Shown one piece after another: positions 48,480 to 60,106 of a stretch of DNA of 64,000 nucleotides; position 1 is the first letter of the stretch; every line of letters begins with the position of its first letter. This stretch comes from Pocillopora verrucosa. Lineage: Eukaryota > Cnidaria > Anthozoa > Scleractinia > Pocilloporidae. The DNA lies in assembly GCF_036669915.1 (NCBI RefSeq), contig NC_089320.1, positions 15,747,839-15,811,838 on the forward strand. Direction: 5' to 3'. The notes beneath the pieces were generated by a model. It was not told where the DNA came from and did not search any database. It worked only from the letters and a program-made list of their open reading frames with translations. The position numbers and the translations under genes were made by a program.

Positions 48480-49560
48480 CTTTATTCACAATACAGTCTG
48501 ACTAGGAATCAGTAATACTACTTTTACATAGGAATGTACTTTTACAATCATGTACCGATCGTGTCTTACAGGATATAGCGTGACTATAGTAACGCTTAGG
48601 TAACGCAATACACTACAGTAAGATTAGTAGTAGGCCTCCATCGGTCAGGGTCGACCATGGGTATAGCATCCTAATTGTGTGTTTGGCTGGAGCATCTGCG
48701 GCTATGACTGTGAAGGCCAATGCGTGAATGGCAGTCCCTGCCGCAAGTGCTGCACGTGTATGCTGTTTGTTGGACGTTGCTGATACGAAGTTTTCTGCGG
48801 GTCCGCCTCCTTGTGGCAGCTTGTGTCAGCTTCTCTTCTCCTGTTTTGAGGTGCCTTGTAACGGCTCCTCTCCATTGTGACCGATCAGCTGCGAGATTTT
48901 CCCAGGTCTCTGTGTCAATTCCTACAGCCTTCATGTCACGCTTCAAAGCATCTCGGTATCGCAGCTGTGGGCGTCCTCTGCGTCTACTTCCAGTGGCTAG
49001 CTCACCATACAGTAAGTCTTTGGGGATGCGGCCGTCTGGCATGCGATGAACGTGGCCCAGCCAGCGGAGTCTACGTTGCCTGAGTAAGGTTGACATGCTT
49101 GGCAGGCCCGCACGAGACAAGACCTCTGTGTTTGGGACTTTGTCTTGCCACGAAATTCCCAGGATGCGGCGGAGGCTTCTCATGTGGAAGGTGTTCAGGC
49201 GTTTTTCTTGTCTGGCGTACATCGTCCATGTCTCGCTGCCGTATAGCAGTGTACTGATGACACAAGCGCTGTATACTGCCATCTTGGTCTTCTCTGTGAG
49301 CTTGGGGTTGGACCACACACGTGTAGTGAGGCGTGCAAGTGTGGCAGCCGCCTTTCCAATTCTCTGGTCGAGCTCGAAGTCTAAGGAGAGATTGTCAGTG
49401 ACAGTGGAGCCTAGATACGTAAAATGATGGACCACTTCGAGCTCGTAATCGTCGATGGTAACGGATGGTGGTGTTTCTGTTCCTTGTTCCAGGACTTTAG
49501 TAAGATTAAGGCGTGGTAAAAAGGGTGAGTTGTAATGCAAGTGAGAACAAAAGCCTCCCT
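48480..49560 (-). mobile_element. 5'-truncated non-LTR retrotransposon with intact C-terminal ORF
   Basis: An uninterrupted minus-strand ORF (48671-49540, 289 codons) matches the C-terminal part of LINE reverse transcriptases. Landmarks are HFTYLGSTVTD, STLLYGSETWTM, LRRILGISWQDKVPN, LRWLGHVHRMPDGRIPK and RRRGRPQLRYRDALKRD. It ends in a C2HC-type zinc finger (CSTCGRDC ... HSHSRRC). The catalytic palm and the endonuclease are missing, so the insertion is dead, but the absence of stops indicates a fairly recent event. About 190 bp of 3' UTR follows to about 48480. Sequence style suggests an RTE- or related clade; this is not resolved. Confidence 0.9.
48671..49540 (-). pseudogene. Reverse transcriptase C-terminal fragment of the LINE
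   Basis: This is the coding part of the truncated retrotransposon. The first residues (LNLTKVLEQGTE, then PSVTIDDYELEVV) correspond to the segment just after the polymerase core. The thumb or connection region and zinc finger are therefore retained, while the catalytic aspartates are lost. No cellular function is implied. Its ORF is the longest in the window and should not be annotated as a host gene. Confidence 0.88.
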
Positions 49561-50583
49561 GGGTAGTTCCGGGGAAGGAGGCATGTTTATAACATATACT
49601 TCTTTCCTCTTCTTTTCCTGACCTTTTTCTTAGTGTTGATAGCTACATTACTTTAAGTACAGAAATAATGTTTGTGTGATATAATGGATGCATGTAGTTT
49701 TCGTGATTACGCGTTGTCACGATTAAGTAGAGATTTGTGTTCATTAATGAAAATTAACAAAATCACCCCTCAAAGGGAATTCAACAGGACTTCTAAATTT
49801 TTTTAGCATTCTCCGTTGGAAGTTTGATTGAACAACATTTGAAGGTTCCTCGAGACTTAATTTTGTTCGCAGGAATATGCAATTCTTCTTGCACCATGTG
49901 GAAATTTTAGCCCAAGGACTAATGCGAAAGTAGTTGGTATTGATGGTCTTCTCTGTAGGTCATCGCCTTACTCCTCCAACCGAGGAAACACCCTTTTATC
50001 GCATGCGGAAGAATGGCCCAAAGCAAAGGCCACTGTGTTATGCTTAAACTGCGCCGGTATGAATTCTGTTGAAAATATTGTGCTCACTATTGCCAATGAT
50101 CGTTCTTGGTAGTTTTACACACCCTTAAGGAAGGGCTCTTCGTGCGCTAAACGTCCTTTCAAACCCCCTAAATCCCCTTCGACTTTGCATCGGCTCATCA
50201 GCTAGCAAGTGTTACAGCTAGCTAGAGGGTAAAGCTAGGTGACTTTGTTCTGCATTTCTCGTGGATTACCATGTCCTTTCGTACGGCTTTCTTGATGTTT
50301 TAAGTACATTACGTTTTTGAAGTTTGATTCAAAATTGTGCGAAGGTCGTTCGATCATGTTCTCCTTGCTTTTTTATCCTTAGAATACACAGAGTAAATAA
50401 AGTAACACTTTCCAACATTCCCTTGACTTCCCACGATCCATACTAAAATAATGATTTTTCTATGCTGGAAATAATATAGTGGAACTCTACGACTTTCTAG
50501 ATTTTCCATGAAGAAGATTTAGCTGTCCGAATCTCCATATATAGTACTCGACAGAAAACAGGTGATGCAAAAAAGAAGACATA
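49561..50583. other. Intergenic DNA with no recognised gene
   Basis: No exon, RNA gene or clear repeat boundary was identified between the LINE insertion and the 3' end of WTAP. Confidence 0.45.
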
Positions 50584-50589
50584 TTTATT
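50584..50589 (-). terminator. Candidate polyadenylation signal of WTAP
   Basis: TTTATT on the plus strand (AATAAA on the gene strand) lies about 160 bp beyond the WTAP stop codon. Confidence 0.5.
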
Positions 50590-50750
50590 AATAATTTACG
50601 ACATCAAAACGTCCTATAAGAAAGACCTGCTTCTCATGCGCTTTATGCACATCAGAAGATGAACGATGACTGTCTACTAATGTTGGGGTGGGGTAGGGGT
50701 GGGCTAAAACTTAGACTAATGGAGGGTAATACGGGATAGGAAAGCGCAAT

Positions 50751-53700
50751 TTAACCCGTCACCTCCCCATTGAAAGTGTTTGGCTCACTCCCAATTCTTT
50801 CCACCACTCCCATTGCCGCGACAAGAGGGGACTCGCCCATGTCAATAGGTTCAGATGGCGAGCTTTCATGGTTACTCCCGCCGTTCTCTAAATTGTCTTG
50901 CGCATGCTCGGTTTTATTCTCCTTCCCAGGGTTCGAGTCAGTTGCCAATAACTGGCTGATAGAAAACGCAGAGGGAACGCTCGCGGGTTTCATAGCCGGG
51001 ACAGTTACTGATGCGCTAAGCAGTATCCTTTCTTCGCTTTCTTTGCTTTCTTCGCTTTTCGCGGCAACCGGGGATGTTGTATCGCCTGTCGCGCATTCAG
51101 CGCTATCGGTCCAAGAATGCGCCTGCGATGACTGCGTTTGCCCTTGCGTTTGCGCCTGCGCTTGCACATGCTCATCTTGGTCCTCTAACTTGACGCTGAC
51201 AGGCGAGTTTTGCTGTCGCATTTCAGCGAGCAACTTTTCTGAGGTCTTTAGTTTATCTTCGTAAGTCTTCACGTTCTCCTGTGATTGAGATAATAGCTGT
51301 TTGCAGTCTTTTAATTGATGCTGAAGTGTTAAGATGGTTGACTGCATGCCTTCAACTTCCTCATCTAACTGGATGACGAAGTCATTCAACTCTAAAATGG
51401 GAGAACAAGGAGATTTTTTTTACCACATCACAAGAAGAAACACCGTTTAATGAGCAGTTACTCAAGAAAGCATTCAATCGTGACACTTCGTGACGAATGC
51501 CACCACACTGTAAGACGCTGCCCTTTGCGGCACCTCCTCTCAATCTAAACGACACCACAGTATAGGGAAATTCGGGAATAGTGATGAATAATCAGCTCAT
51601 TTTCGCACTCACCATCCTGACTGCCTTTTAACTCGTCGCTGTATTTCTTCTGAAGAGCAAGTTCAGCTTCCAGTTGCGCCACTCTTCCCTGAGATAACTT
51701 GCTACCAAGCTCCTGGTTTTCCTGAATCAGCATGCGGCATTTTGCCATCAGTTTCTTTCCCGTGACACTACAAAAGAAAAAAAAAACAGTTCAAAGTATC
51801 AGAAATATGACAGCCGAAAATGTGAAATTAAAATAATTTGTACACCACGCTGCCTTCAAAGCAGTAGGAAGAACAGGTATTATTTTCAATATGAGAGCAT
51901 AATGATACCAACACAGACAGATGTGGAGAGACATAACTGCCGAAAACCTCATGCCAAAACAGTTCTTGGGTGTGGTTTTCAAACAATGGATGTTCGCGAA
52001 GTTCAATGTTCGCTCAGGAACTTGCACACAGGGTTCGCACTCTATCGGGGTTTTAAAATTCCAGAATTTCCATGACCTTTTACAGTCTAATCGTTCTTAA
52101 TTACCTACAATTTGATATATTAGTTACATTTAATGCTCAAATGACCTCTCCATCTCGGTCTTACTTTGTTGATGTCACAAAACATTTTCAATAACGTTAC
52201 GTGGGTTTCTCTTATCTACACGCCGATTCTAAACTATTCACTGTATGAAAATGGTAGTGTGCAATGCGATAACCTTCAAAGTTTTCCACGATCACAACGA
52301 GCACGGCACAGATGGATTTGCGAAGACCTTGTACTAAGTTTTTAATGAGCACTGTTGTATGGTCGCAGACGCCAACGAAATTTTAAGACCACAACAAGGT
52401 CTTGCCGAAAAGGTACTTGTTCTCCAGAAAGTTAAAAACATTGTACGGCTCCACAGCTTTTGGATTAAATGACCGTCTCTATGACAGCAAGGTTGGTCGC
52501 CAATACTTTTCAACCACCGCTGAAATAGTCGGATCTTTACAGAGGCTACATTCAAAAGTTAAGCAAAGGAATTTCCCATCACCTGTCAGGGGTAAACTTC
52601 CACGCATTCAGGTCGTTCTGAGCTTGTTCCAGTTTCTCTTTTTCAGAGTCCAAGTCCGTTTTCATTCGTTGAAACAACAAATTAACCGCGGGATCAAGTA
52701 GGGTGGAGCGAAGCTGGATCGAGGATGGATTTTGAGCTTGTTTTAAATCGTGGATTTGCGTCTGCGGATAACAAATAACAAATGTTTGCCTCGTTGCCCG
52801 CCTTCCACTTTTCACTTTGAACCTGCACGAGTAACTAGTACACTGTGATGTGACTACCTTTCCATCTGCCCTCGCTTTTCAAGCACTGAACAAAGTGGTA
52901 GATTACTACAAGGATGCAACAATGACACTAACCTACCATGACAATTCTAAGCTCTAACTAATTTTTTACTCTATTATCCTTCATACTCTCTCCCTTGTAA
53001 CTGGGTGCTTTAAGTAGTGTTAGTATTGAATTTGATGTCCTACACGCAAAAGAAAGAAAGCCTAAAATGCTGTTCCTATCAATCTCCTATAAACCTAACC
53101 ACTAAAGAAAAACTTTTTGCTGAAGGGAATGTTTTGTAGAAAAGGATGCATGGTGATTAAGATCATTAAGAGCAGGGTTTAACCCTTTGACTCCCAAGTT
53201 CTGACTGTCAATTTTCCTCTCTAGCTGTTACAGATTTCCTCGTCAGATCAAGATAAGTTGTATCTGATGTGTTAGTCTTCTCGTTACCTGTTTGCTGGAA
53301 AATATATGGAAATTGAGGGGAGAAGTTACATGTTGAACACTTCTGGGAGTTAAAAGGTTAAAGGAATATCAAATGCCCTACTTAATCATAAATGAGGGGT
53401 CCTGAAATAGTCTAACTGCGCAACACAATCTCCATCCTTTAAAACTTTGATATCATCTGACAAACTGGAACGAACATTGTACACAATTTTGTTCAGACCA
53501 ACAAAAAGTGTGTAGAGTATCCATTGATACTTTGAGTTGAGTTTTTTTTGTTAAAAAACAACAATGGGGCAGAAGGTATGCATTCAAACATAATTACCAG
53601 TATATTTTAAACTTACAGCAGGCATAAATTTTGTTTTTTATCAAAGCAAGCTTACTCATTTCCTACAATGTATTTGTGACCTGTGCACATGCGCTGTACT

Positions 53701-56700
53701 TTATCCAAACCACATACAAGTACTTACATGAGTAAAAACCTTCTTAAGACAAAGTGGAAGTGTTTGCAGGCCTTACATGTAGATTAGAAAATGAGCGAGA
53801 CTTAACCAAGATCAAAAGTCATTGGATCACTGAAACAATGCTAATGGTGTGATGAACTTTGAGTGTGCTTAAAATTAAATGAGCGGAACAAAAGAAACTC
53901 TGGTTCATAATTGGGAATGATTCCTCTAATAAAATACACTTTGCAGTAACAATGAGAAGTCAATCATTTTTCTTATGAGAATTCCCATTCTAGAGATAAA
54001 ACCCAAATACATTGTAAGTTCAAACTCTGCTGTAAATTTTTATGGCAGGAGAATACAGATGACATTCAAGGGAAAGGTCTGAACTGCCATTTTGTTATGT
54101 TCCAGATTGTTTTGAGTTGTTAGTTTTTAAATGAATTCAATTTTTTTTATGGTGTTTTGAAACTTACTTGAAAACCAGCAAAACATATTTTGATCAGCAA
54201 TGCTATAGCTTATTTTGAAGCCCTTTTTCTGTTTGGGTTAAAAGCATCCTCAGATGTAAGCCCCCCATTTATGAGCCCTTCTAAAACCCCTTACAAAATT
54301 GTATAAGCACTTGGCTATTGGGCCGCAGTTTACAACTTATGTAGATATGATTTTGAAATTTCAAATGTGGTGCCTCGTCTATTTTTTTAGTTCATAATTT
54401 TGTGGGGACCAAGCACATTTCTCACCAGCTTTGACAGAGTCTTGTATTGTTCACTGCCACCATTTTCAGCATACCAAAAAACCACGGTAACTTGATGTTT
54501 GTAAGCCTCTCAACGACAAACACCATGAGTTAGAATTTTTCTTTCTTCCTTGCAATAAACTCAATTTGGGTTTTATAATCTAGCCTCTGTACAACAGCCA
54601 CCTAAGGGCAGAACAAGCTGGCTGTTTCAACAACTGCCATAATACCAAGTTTTCACTCAGACTAATGAGCATGCATTACTGAAGCACTGTGATAGAGCCT
54701 GCCCTTATGAACAAGGTGGCCTTAGTAGACAAGTTTAAGTATACATGTACATGTACATGTAGTTACCAAATATAAGGTGCAAGCAATCCAAGTACATGTA
54801 TATCAGTAACTGATCAAATGTCTAAATTGTTCCTCTGATAAAAAAAAAATATAATTATACTGCTTGTACCTTAATGTTTATGGATGCTTTTTTGGTAGTG
54901 TTTATAATTCAGTTCCTTGAGTTTATCGAAACCGTTCATCAAATGTGAAGAATACATGCAAGTCTTCACAAATGTTCCAGGACAGTTCTTAACTGCTCTC
55001 TGGTTGCTATGGATCAACAAATGACAATTGTCTGTTACCACTGAAGGTTGTGTCCCTCCCGTACCACTCCATCCCAGTCAGACACTTGACCATGAGTTTA
55101 CGCAGTGTCTCTTTTGAATGTGCAAAAAAACTACCCCATACAAGCGGTGGTTGTACAGTGCATTATGAATGAAGCCTTGTTTTCTGTAGTCCTCACCAGT
55201 AGGTCTTGCATTTCTTGTTCCTTTGTGGCCAGCCTCATCACTAACACATTCTCGCGCCTTGTGGATTCTTGCTGCTGTTGTTTAAGCTTCTCTCCTGTCT
55301 CCAAGAGCCCAGCAAGTTCTTCTTTAAATAAGAAAATGATAAACTGTCACCAAAAATACTCATTCACTTTGACAAAGGTCTAACACTTGAAACATCAGCT
55401 CAGAAACTCTTCACAGTGGCTAATTTACATTATCAACTCAGTTGATAAAATTAAAATATCTTGTTAAAAATACTAGTACATTAGCTATCATAATTAAGTG
55501 AAAGCAACTATATATTTTGACATGATTCCGATTAAGTGTCTTCATGGAGCTCAGAACCACTTCACAAGGACCCTGACCAGGGCTAGGCCTTGGATCTCAT
55601 AACCCAGGAAGAAACAAGACACAATTTCTCCCTTCAATAACAATAAATATCTAGCAGAAAGTAATGGGAATGAAGAAAAACACCAACAGCAAGATTTTTA
55701 TTGGATCCAACACCAAATTTTTGGAACTAACATTAAAGAAATGCATAGTAGACAGCAAGGAGGATTATTGTAAAGATATTGAATCCAGAGTTCAGGCTTT
55801 CATTTGGGACCAAACTCACTATTCCACATTCACTGTGTGATTTTTCACAAGTTTTTCAAAAACACGTTTTGGTCTTAGATATGGCTTCTGGAAGAATTGA
55901 TGAAAGTCAATTGTCATCTGATGAAGAGCAAGAAGTCCATCAAAGGAATTGAAAAAATGCAACAAGCTCATCAAGCACGGCAAGAACAAAACTTACTTCG
56001 CAATGTGGATGATAACAGGAAAGACTTTTTCAACCTACGGTCACAAGAAAGGGGAAGCGATTCTGATGTTGAGCTATACACTAGTGACGAAGAAGAAGAA
56101 AGTGACGAAAGTAGCAATGAAGAATCTGCCACTGAAGAAAGCCAACCAAATGCTCTTCAATGGTCTAGCACATTGCAACAGATTAATGTTAAGCAATTCT
56201 CCATTCATCATGGCCCAACCAGAGATCTGGGAAAAAAATGCAACTGCCAAAGATTTCTTCAATCTACTTATTGACGATGCTTACATTGATGAAATTGTCC
56301 AATAAACAGTTGCATAAGCTCATTCGAAAGGGGATCAAATGTTCACAACAACCCGAGCAGAAATTTCAGCCTATCTCGGGCTGAACATTCTCATTGGAAT
56401 CCATGAACTTCCTCAGCTGGCAATGTACTGGGATTCTGACAAGTTTACTGGAGTTGAAGGCTTCAAAAAAACAATCCCAAAGTACCACTTCATGACTCTG
56501 GGGAAATATTTACATCCTGCAGACTCGCCTGCAGAAGACCAAAACAATCTCCTCTGCAAAGTTTGCTCCCTTATAACTCGCTTGGAGCAAAAGTTTGCAA
56601 AATCAAAGAACAAATATGCATATGAATATGTTAAAAGTGAAATTTTTCAATTAGGCGAAAAAATTGGTTTGTCCTTGCTCTTGTCTCGCAAAAAAGAAAA

Positions 56701-59627
56701 AATTGCTGTGCCTTGTGACATGTCACGATGTGGCAATGGCTGGGAAATTCAAAATTGACCCGTGTCAGAAAGTTTAGGATTCCTTTTGTTGAGGAGAAAT
56801 TTGTGACCTGTTTTTTAGTGTTGTATTTGAGGAAAAGCTTTTTACATGATTATGATGGAAAAGGAGTGCAAAAAAGAGTCATCATACTGATATATACTTT
56901 CAAAGCTGAAGGCACCCTTGCTAATGACTCACTGTACATCATGAAGTCGAATCAGTTCTCTAGCTTTAGAATTTTTTTGAGAGAGCCTGATGCTCAAGTT
57001 GAAATAAAATTTGACAAGGGGAAAGTATATTATTTAACATGCAACTTTGTGAAGTTTAAATCATTTTGGCAGTGGTCTGTGTGTTCACTGTGGCAGCCAT
57101 TTTCTCTGGTATTTCAGAGGGTAGTCTGAGATCTGGGGTGTGGAGCTCACATAGTCAATGAAAAAGCCCCTTTTGACAAAAAAAAGTACAAAGCAACAGG
57201 TTGCTCAATACACATGGACTAAAAGGGGTAAAGAAATTTAAGCCCTTATGCAATATGCACTGTCTACTGAGCAGAATGAATGGTAAACACAAACTCAACA
57301 TGATATGACTCAGTTTCCTTTGGTTTCCTTTACTTTCCCCTATTTTGATAACATTCAAGTTAAAGAGAAAAACAACACTTACTACTTGCTTGTTCTCCAT
57401 TTTGCTTCTTTTCCAGCTCATCAACATAATCAACCAACTCCTTCACCCTGAAGACAAAATATAACTGTAAATAAAATTGCTTGCAAAACTTCATTAGAAA
57501 ATGTTACTCATTGCCTTGTTATCTTCAACTGAAAAGTATACTTAACATGTTTTCACCAGGAAACTCTTGACACAGATTACTATCAAGGAAGGTGTCTCAT
57601 AATTTACATCAAATTGTTATTACTCTACTCAAAAAATCTTTTTTTCCTTTACTACCATCAACACTTTTCAGTTTACTCTTACTCTTTTAAAATTCAGAGT
57701 TGAACAATATTTTACATCACCAAGCACCAAGATATCAACCAGAGGGTTTGTGAGGTTTAAAGCCTTGTAGTGAACATTATTTTGTGAAGCTGAATCTTCA
57801 GATATCAGAAATGAGCTATTCTACTGAAATGCATTCATAGAGAAACTTCAATGAAAAAGAAGTGTCATATAGAAGCCAAACACAATGGTGCAACTAGGAA
57901 AGAAAAAAAGCCACACCACTCTACCAGTAGTTCATAAATAGAAAGCAGACACAGGAATAAAAGAAAGAGAATGAGTAGTAGGTGTATGATTAATTGATCA
58001 TTAACTGATTAGGTCAAACCGGATGGGAAAATATTTGGCTTTCAGCCGAGATGTACAGACCTCAAGCTAAATATTTCTTATCCTGTCCTTCCATTTAGTC
58101 AACAAGTATGTAATATTTAGCTGTTTCCCGTACAATAGTGGTAATTCTGTAGATACTATAATGCTTTCACTTGAATGTCATTTTATTCTTGGTGACAATG
58201 TACCAAACCATGTGTTGTGTCTCAATTTCAAAACTAATTCCATTCTTTCAAAAGCAATTTCCTGTTCAAAATGTTCACCTTTGCACAAAACTACATTCCC
58301 CTACGAAGTACAGTGAGGAAACTTGAGTGAGACAGACTGACTGTAAGTAATCAACCAATGTGGTGATCAAAATACTAATAAACATAAGAGATCTCTTGCC
58401 ATTGACTTCAAATGCTTGGTTCACACAATGAAAGTCCAACTGAGTTAGGCTTCATATAAATTGGCAACAAAGACTGTTCAAAGGAAAAATATTTGCTGAA
58501 AATAAATCAGCATAAGCTTTCAAGTTGAGATGTAAGGATGTGCCTTTTGTACTTTCAACAAAATGTTGGGAATAATTAAATTGCGAACAAAAGCAACGTT
58601 TTTTCACACCTCAAGAGTACATGAACTTGTTTACCTTTTTACCCCATTTTCTATGGCAAAACATGCTAAGCTAAACGGATTTCACTGAATGAAAATAAGA
58701 AACAGAGGCCTGAAAAACTGAGTTTCAAGGAGTCCCTAACTTTTACTTTGAATTTTACTTAATTTGACGTCCACTAATATCAGTTTAAGCTGCCACTATT
58801 TTCAACAGTGTTTACAAAACAGCTTTAAGAAATGTTTAAACTTTGGTGAAAATGGGGTATAAATCGAGCGGTTTAGCTAAGGGAAGGCAAAGTTTTGCAA
58901 CGCATAGTTTAGATTTAATAAAAGTAAAAGGAAAATGAGTTATTTCTTTGAAATCTACGTAAGAGGGAAATTGTAATCACAGGTGTATCCTAACATTCGT
59001 TTATAGTTCATTAAATCGATCAAATGCTTTATATAAGAGCAACAAGATAACATAAATTGATCTCCTAAATATAGATAAAGAAGTTGTGATTGCTCTTCGC
59101 ATTTTTTTCCGCCGCAATCAGGACGAATTAGTGCACAAGGTAAGTGTGCAGATTTCTTCTCAAAAATGGCTAGAATAGATGTACAGTTTTCCATTAATTG
59201 GATGCTATGTATATGCAGAAGTTTAAGTAAGAAATTAAGTGCAATTAGCACCGATCATCAGTTCCGTATTTCAAAGCTTCATCATGCATTACTAACTGAA
59301 TTCAGCTGTCACTTGGACACTCACCTTTCCAAAATGTCTTCTTTCGACAGGTCCTTTAGATCCTGCACATCTAGCCGCGCCTGTAAAGAATTTCGTTCTT
59401 ATAAAACTATTTTTGCATTTATTCTTTGTTTAATACGTAGTTTCGCTATAAAACGGAAAACAAGGGACAGAAGGCGTGCTTACTCGTTTTGGAGCAATCT
59501 CGCTGACATCCAGTTCCTCGTCACTTTTTCGCTTGTTTCCTGAAACAAATGCAAATATGACTTAGCTTACTACAAACTGAAATTATTTAACGCTAATCTG
59601 GTGGTTACCTTCTTCATTTTCTGCCAT
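50751..59627 (-). CDS. WTAP: Wilms tumor 1-associating protein, pre-mRNA m6A writer subunit
   Basis: Eight coding exons, leftward: 59609-59627 (ATG), 59484-59539, 59325-59380, 57383-57447, 55197-55321, 52583-52761, 51613-51767 and 50751-51391 (TAA). All phases agree, giving 431 residues (human 396). WTAP is the nuclear scaffold that anchors METTL3-METTL14 in the m6A methyltransferase complex and also influences splicing. The protein has a short basic N-terminus (NKRKSDEELDVSEIAPKR) and a long coiled coil (about residues 45-245). The coiled coil contains family-diagnostic stretches: ENVLVMRLATKEQEMQ, QLRSTLLDPAVNLLF, LEQAQNDLNAWKFTPD, LMAKCRMLIQENQELG and QLDEEVEGMQSTI. The last exon continues into a disordered Ser/Glu/Gln-rich tail that is not conserved in sequence. 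The exon-5 acceptor has two possible AGs three bases apart (55321 or 55318), a NAGNAG choice. Intron 4 carries a dead piggyBac-type element. Confidence 0.97.
53179..53361. mobile_element. MITE of the TTAA/CCCTTT family
   Basis: Runs from TTAACCCTTTGACTCCC to GGGAGTTAAAAGGTTAA, about 183 bp. The interior is 'agatcaagataagttgtatc' and 'ctgtttgctggaaaatatat'. In intron 5 of WTAP. Confidence 0.7.
55380..55455. mobile_element. Decayed arm of the foldback element family
   Basis: 'cttgaaacatcagctcagaa', 'cacagtggctaatttacatt' and 'atcaactcagttgata' are a diverged copy of the arm seen at 9877-9960. WTAP intron 4. Confidence 0.5.
55879..57130 (+). pseudogene. Decayed piggyBac-type transposase in WTAP intron 4
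   Basis: The reading direction is opposite to WTAP. A start at 55879 (MASGRIDESQLSSDEEQEV) soon hits a stop. Frames then change to an acidic segment (GSDSDVELYTSDEEEESDES), typical of piggyBac N-termini. AKDFFNLLIDDAYIDEIV follows in another frame. Then comes the DDE_Tnp_1_7-like core: TRAEISAYLGLNILIGIHEL, YWDSDKF, GVEGFKKTIPKYHF and LGKYLHPADS. Beyond 56758 the frame breaks again, and later motifs are degraded. At least three frame disruptions make it non-functional. Terminal repeats were not located. Confidence 0.85.
57450..59320. other. WTAP intron 3, no further feature recognised
   Basis: About 1.9 kb of AT-rich intronic DNA between WTAP exons at 57383-57447 and 59325-59380. No nested gene or clear repeat boundary was seen. 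Confidence 0.45.
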
Positions 59628-60106
59628 TTTAAGAGGGAAATTTCAGCTAGTTTTTTCGTCGAAGTTCCACCGTCATGACAAAAATCGCCATATGCAAGGA
59701 CAAGAATCCCTGCAGTGCATTATGGGAGAGTTATAACAAGACCTTACTGTGTGGGGGAAAGAACAGTAACCTCGATGCCAATGCTGACACCTTTTAATAC
59801 ATTAAGGTACAAAATTGGGGAAAAAAATACCTAAACTTATTTAGAGTTTGACTTTTAAGATTTAGTTACAGTCAAACTGACCCTGGAGGAAGTAATGGGC
59901 GAGGGATTAACTATCTGAAGGGCGCTTTTAGAATACCTCCCCTGTAGAAAATTCCTAGAGACTTTAAATCGAGGCTTGCACATGTCGCCAAAAAATCCAA
60001 AATGGCGGATGAACTATGAATTTTTTCCAAGTCTGAAACATGTGAACGACTTATTATTTAGTTTTTAATTATTTCGGAGAACTGAGAATTCTGAGGTTTT
60101 CCAGTC
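59628..60106. promoter_or_regulatory. Divergent promoter region, WTAP / RWDD1
   Basis: 479 bp separate the two start codons, which face away from each other. The segment contains 'tgcattatgggaga' at about 59715, a motif of the ACTACAAnTCCCAGCATGC type often found in housekeeping promoters, but only partially matching. No TATA box is placed convincingly. The promoter role is inferred from layout. Confidence 0.6.

Noticed and set aside
48720..49427. Several plus-strand ORFs over the LINE
   Set aside because: They are antisense to the reverse-transcriptase frame.
50770..51264. A 164-codon plus-strand ORF opposite the last WTAP exon
   Set aside because: It is an antisense shadow of the disordered, GC-richer WTAP tail; the WTAP frame is supported by homology and splicing.
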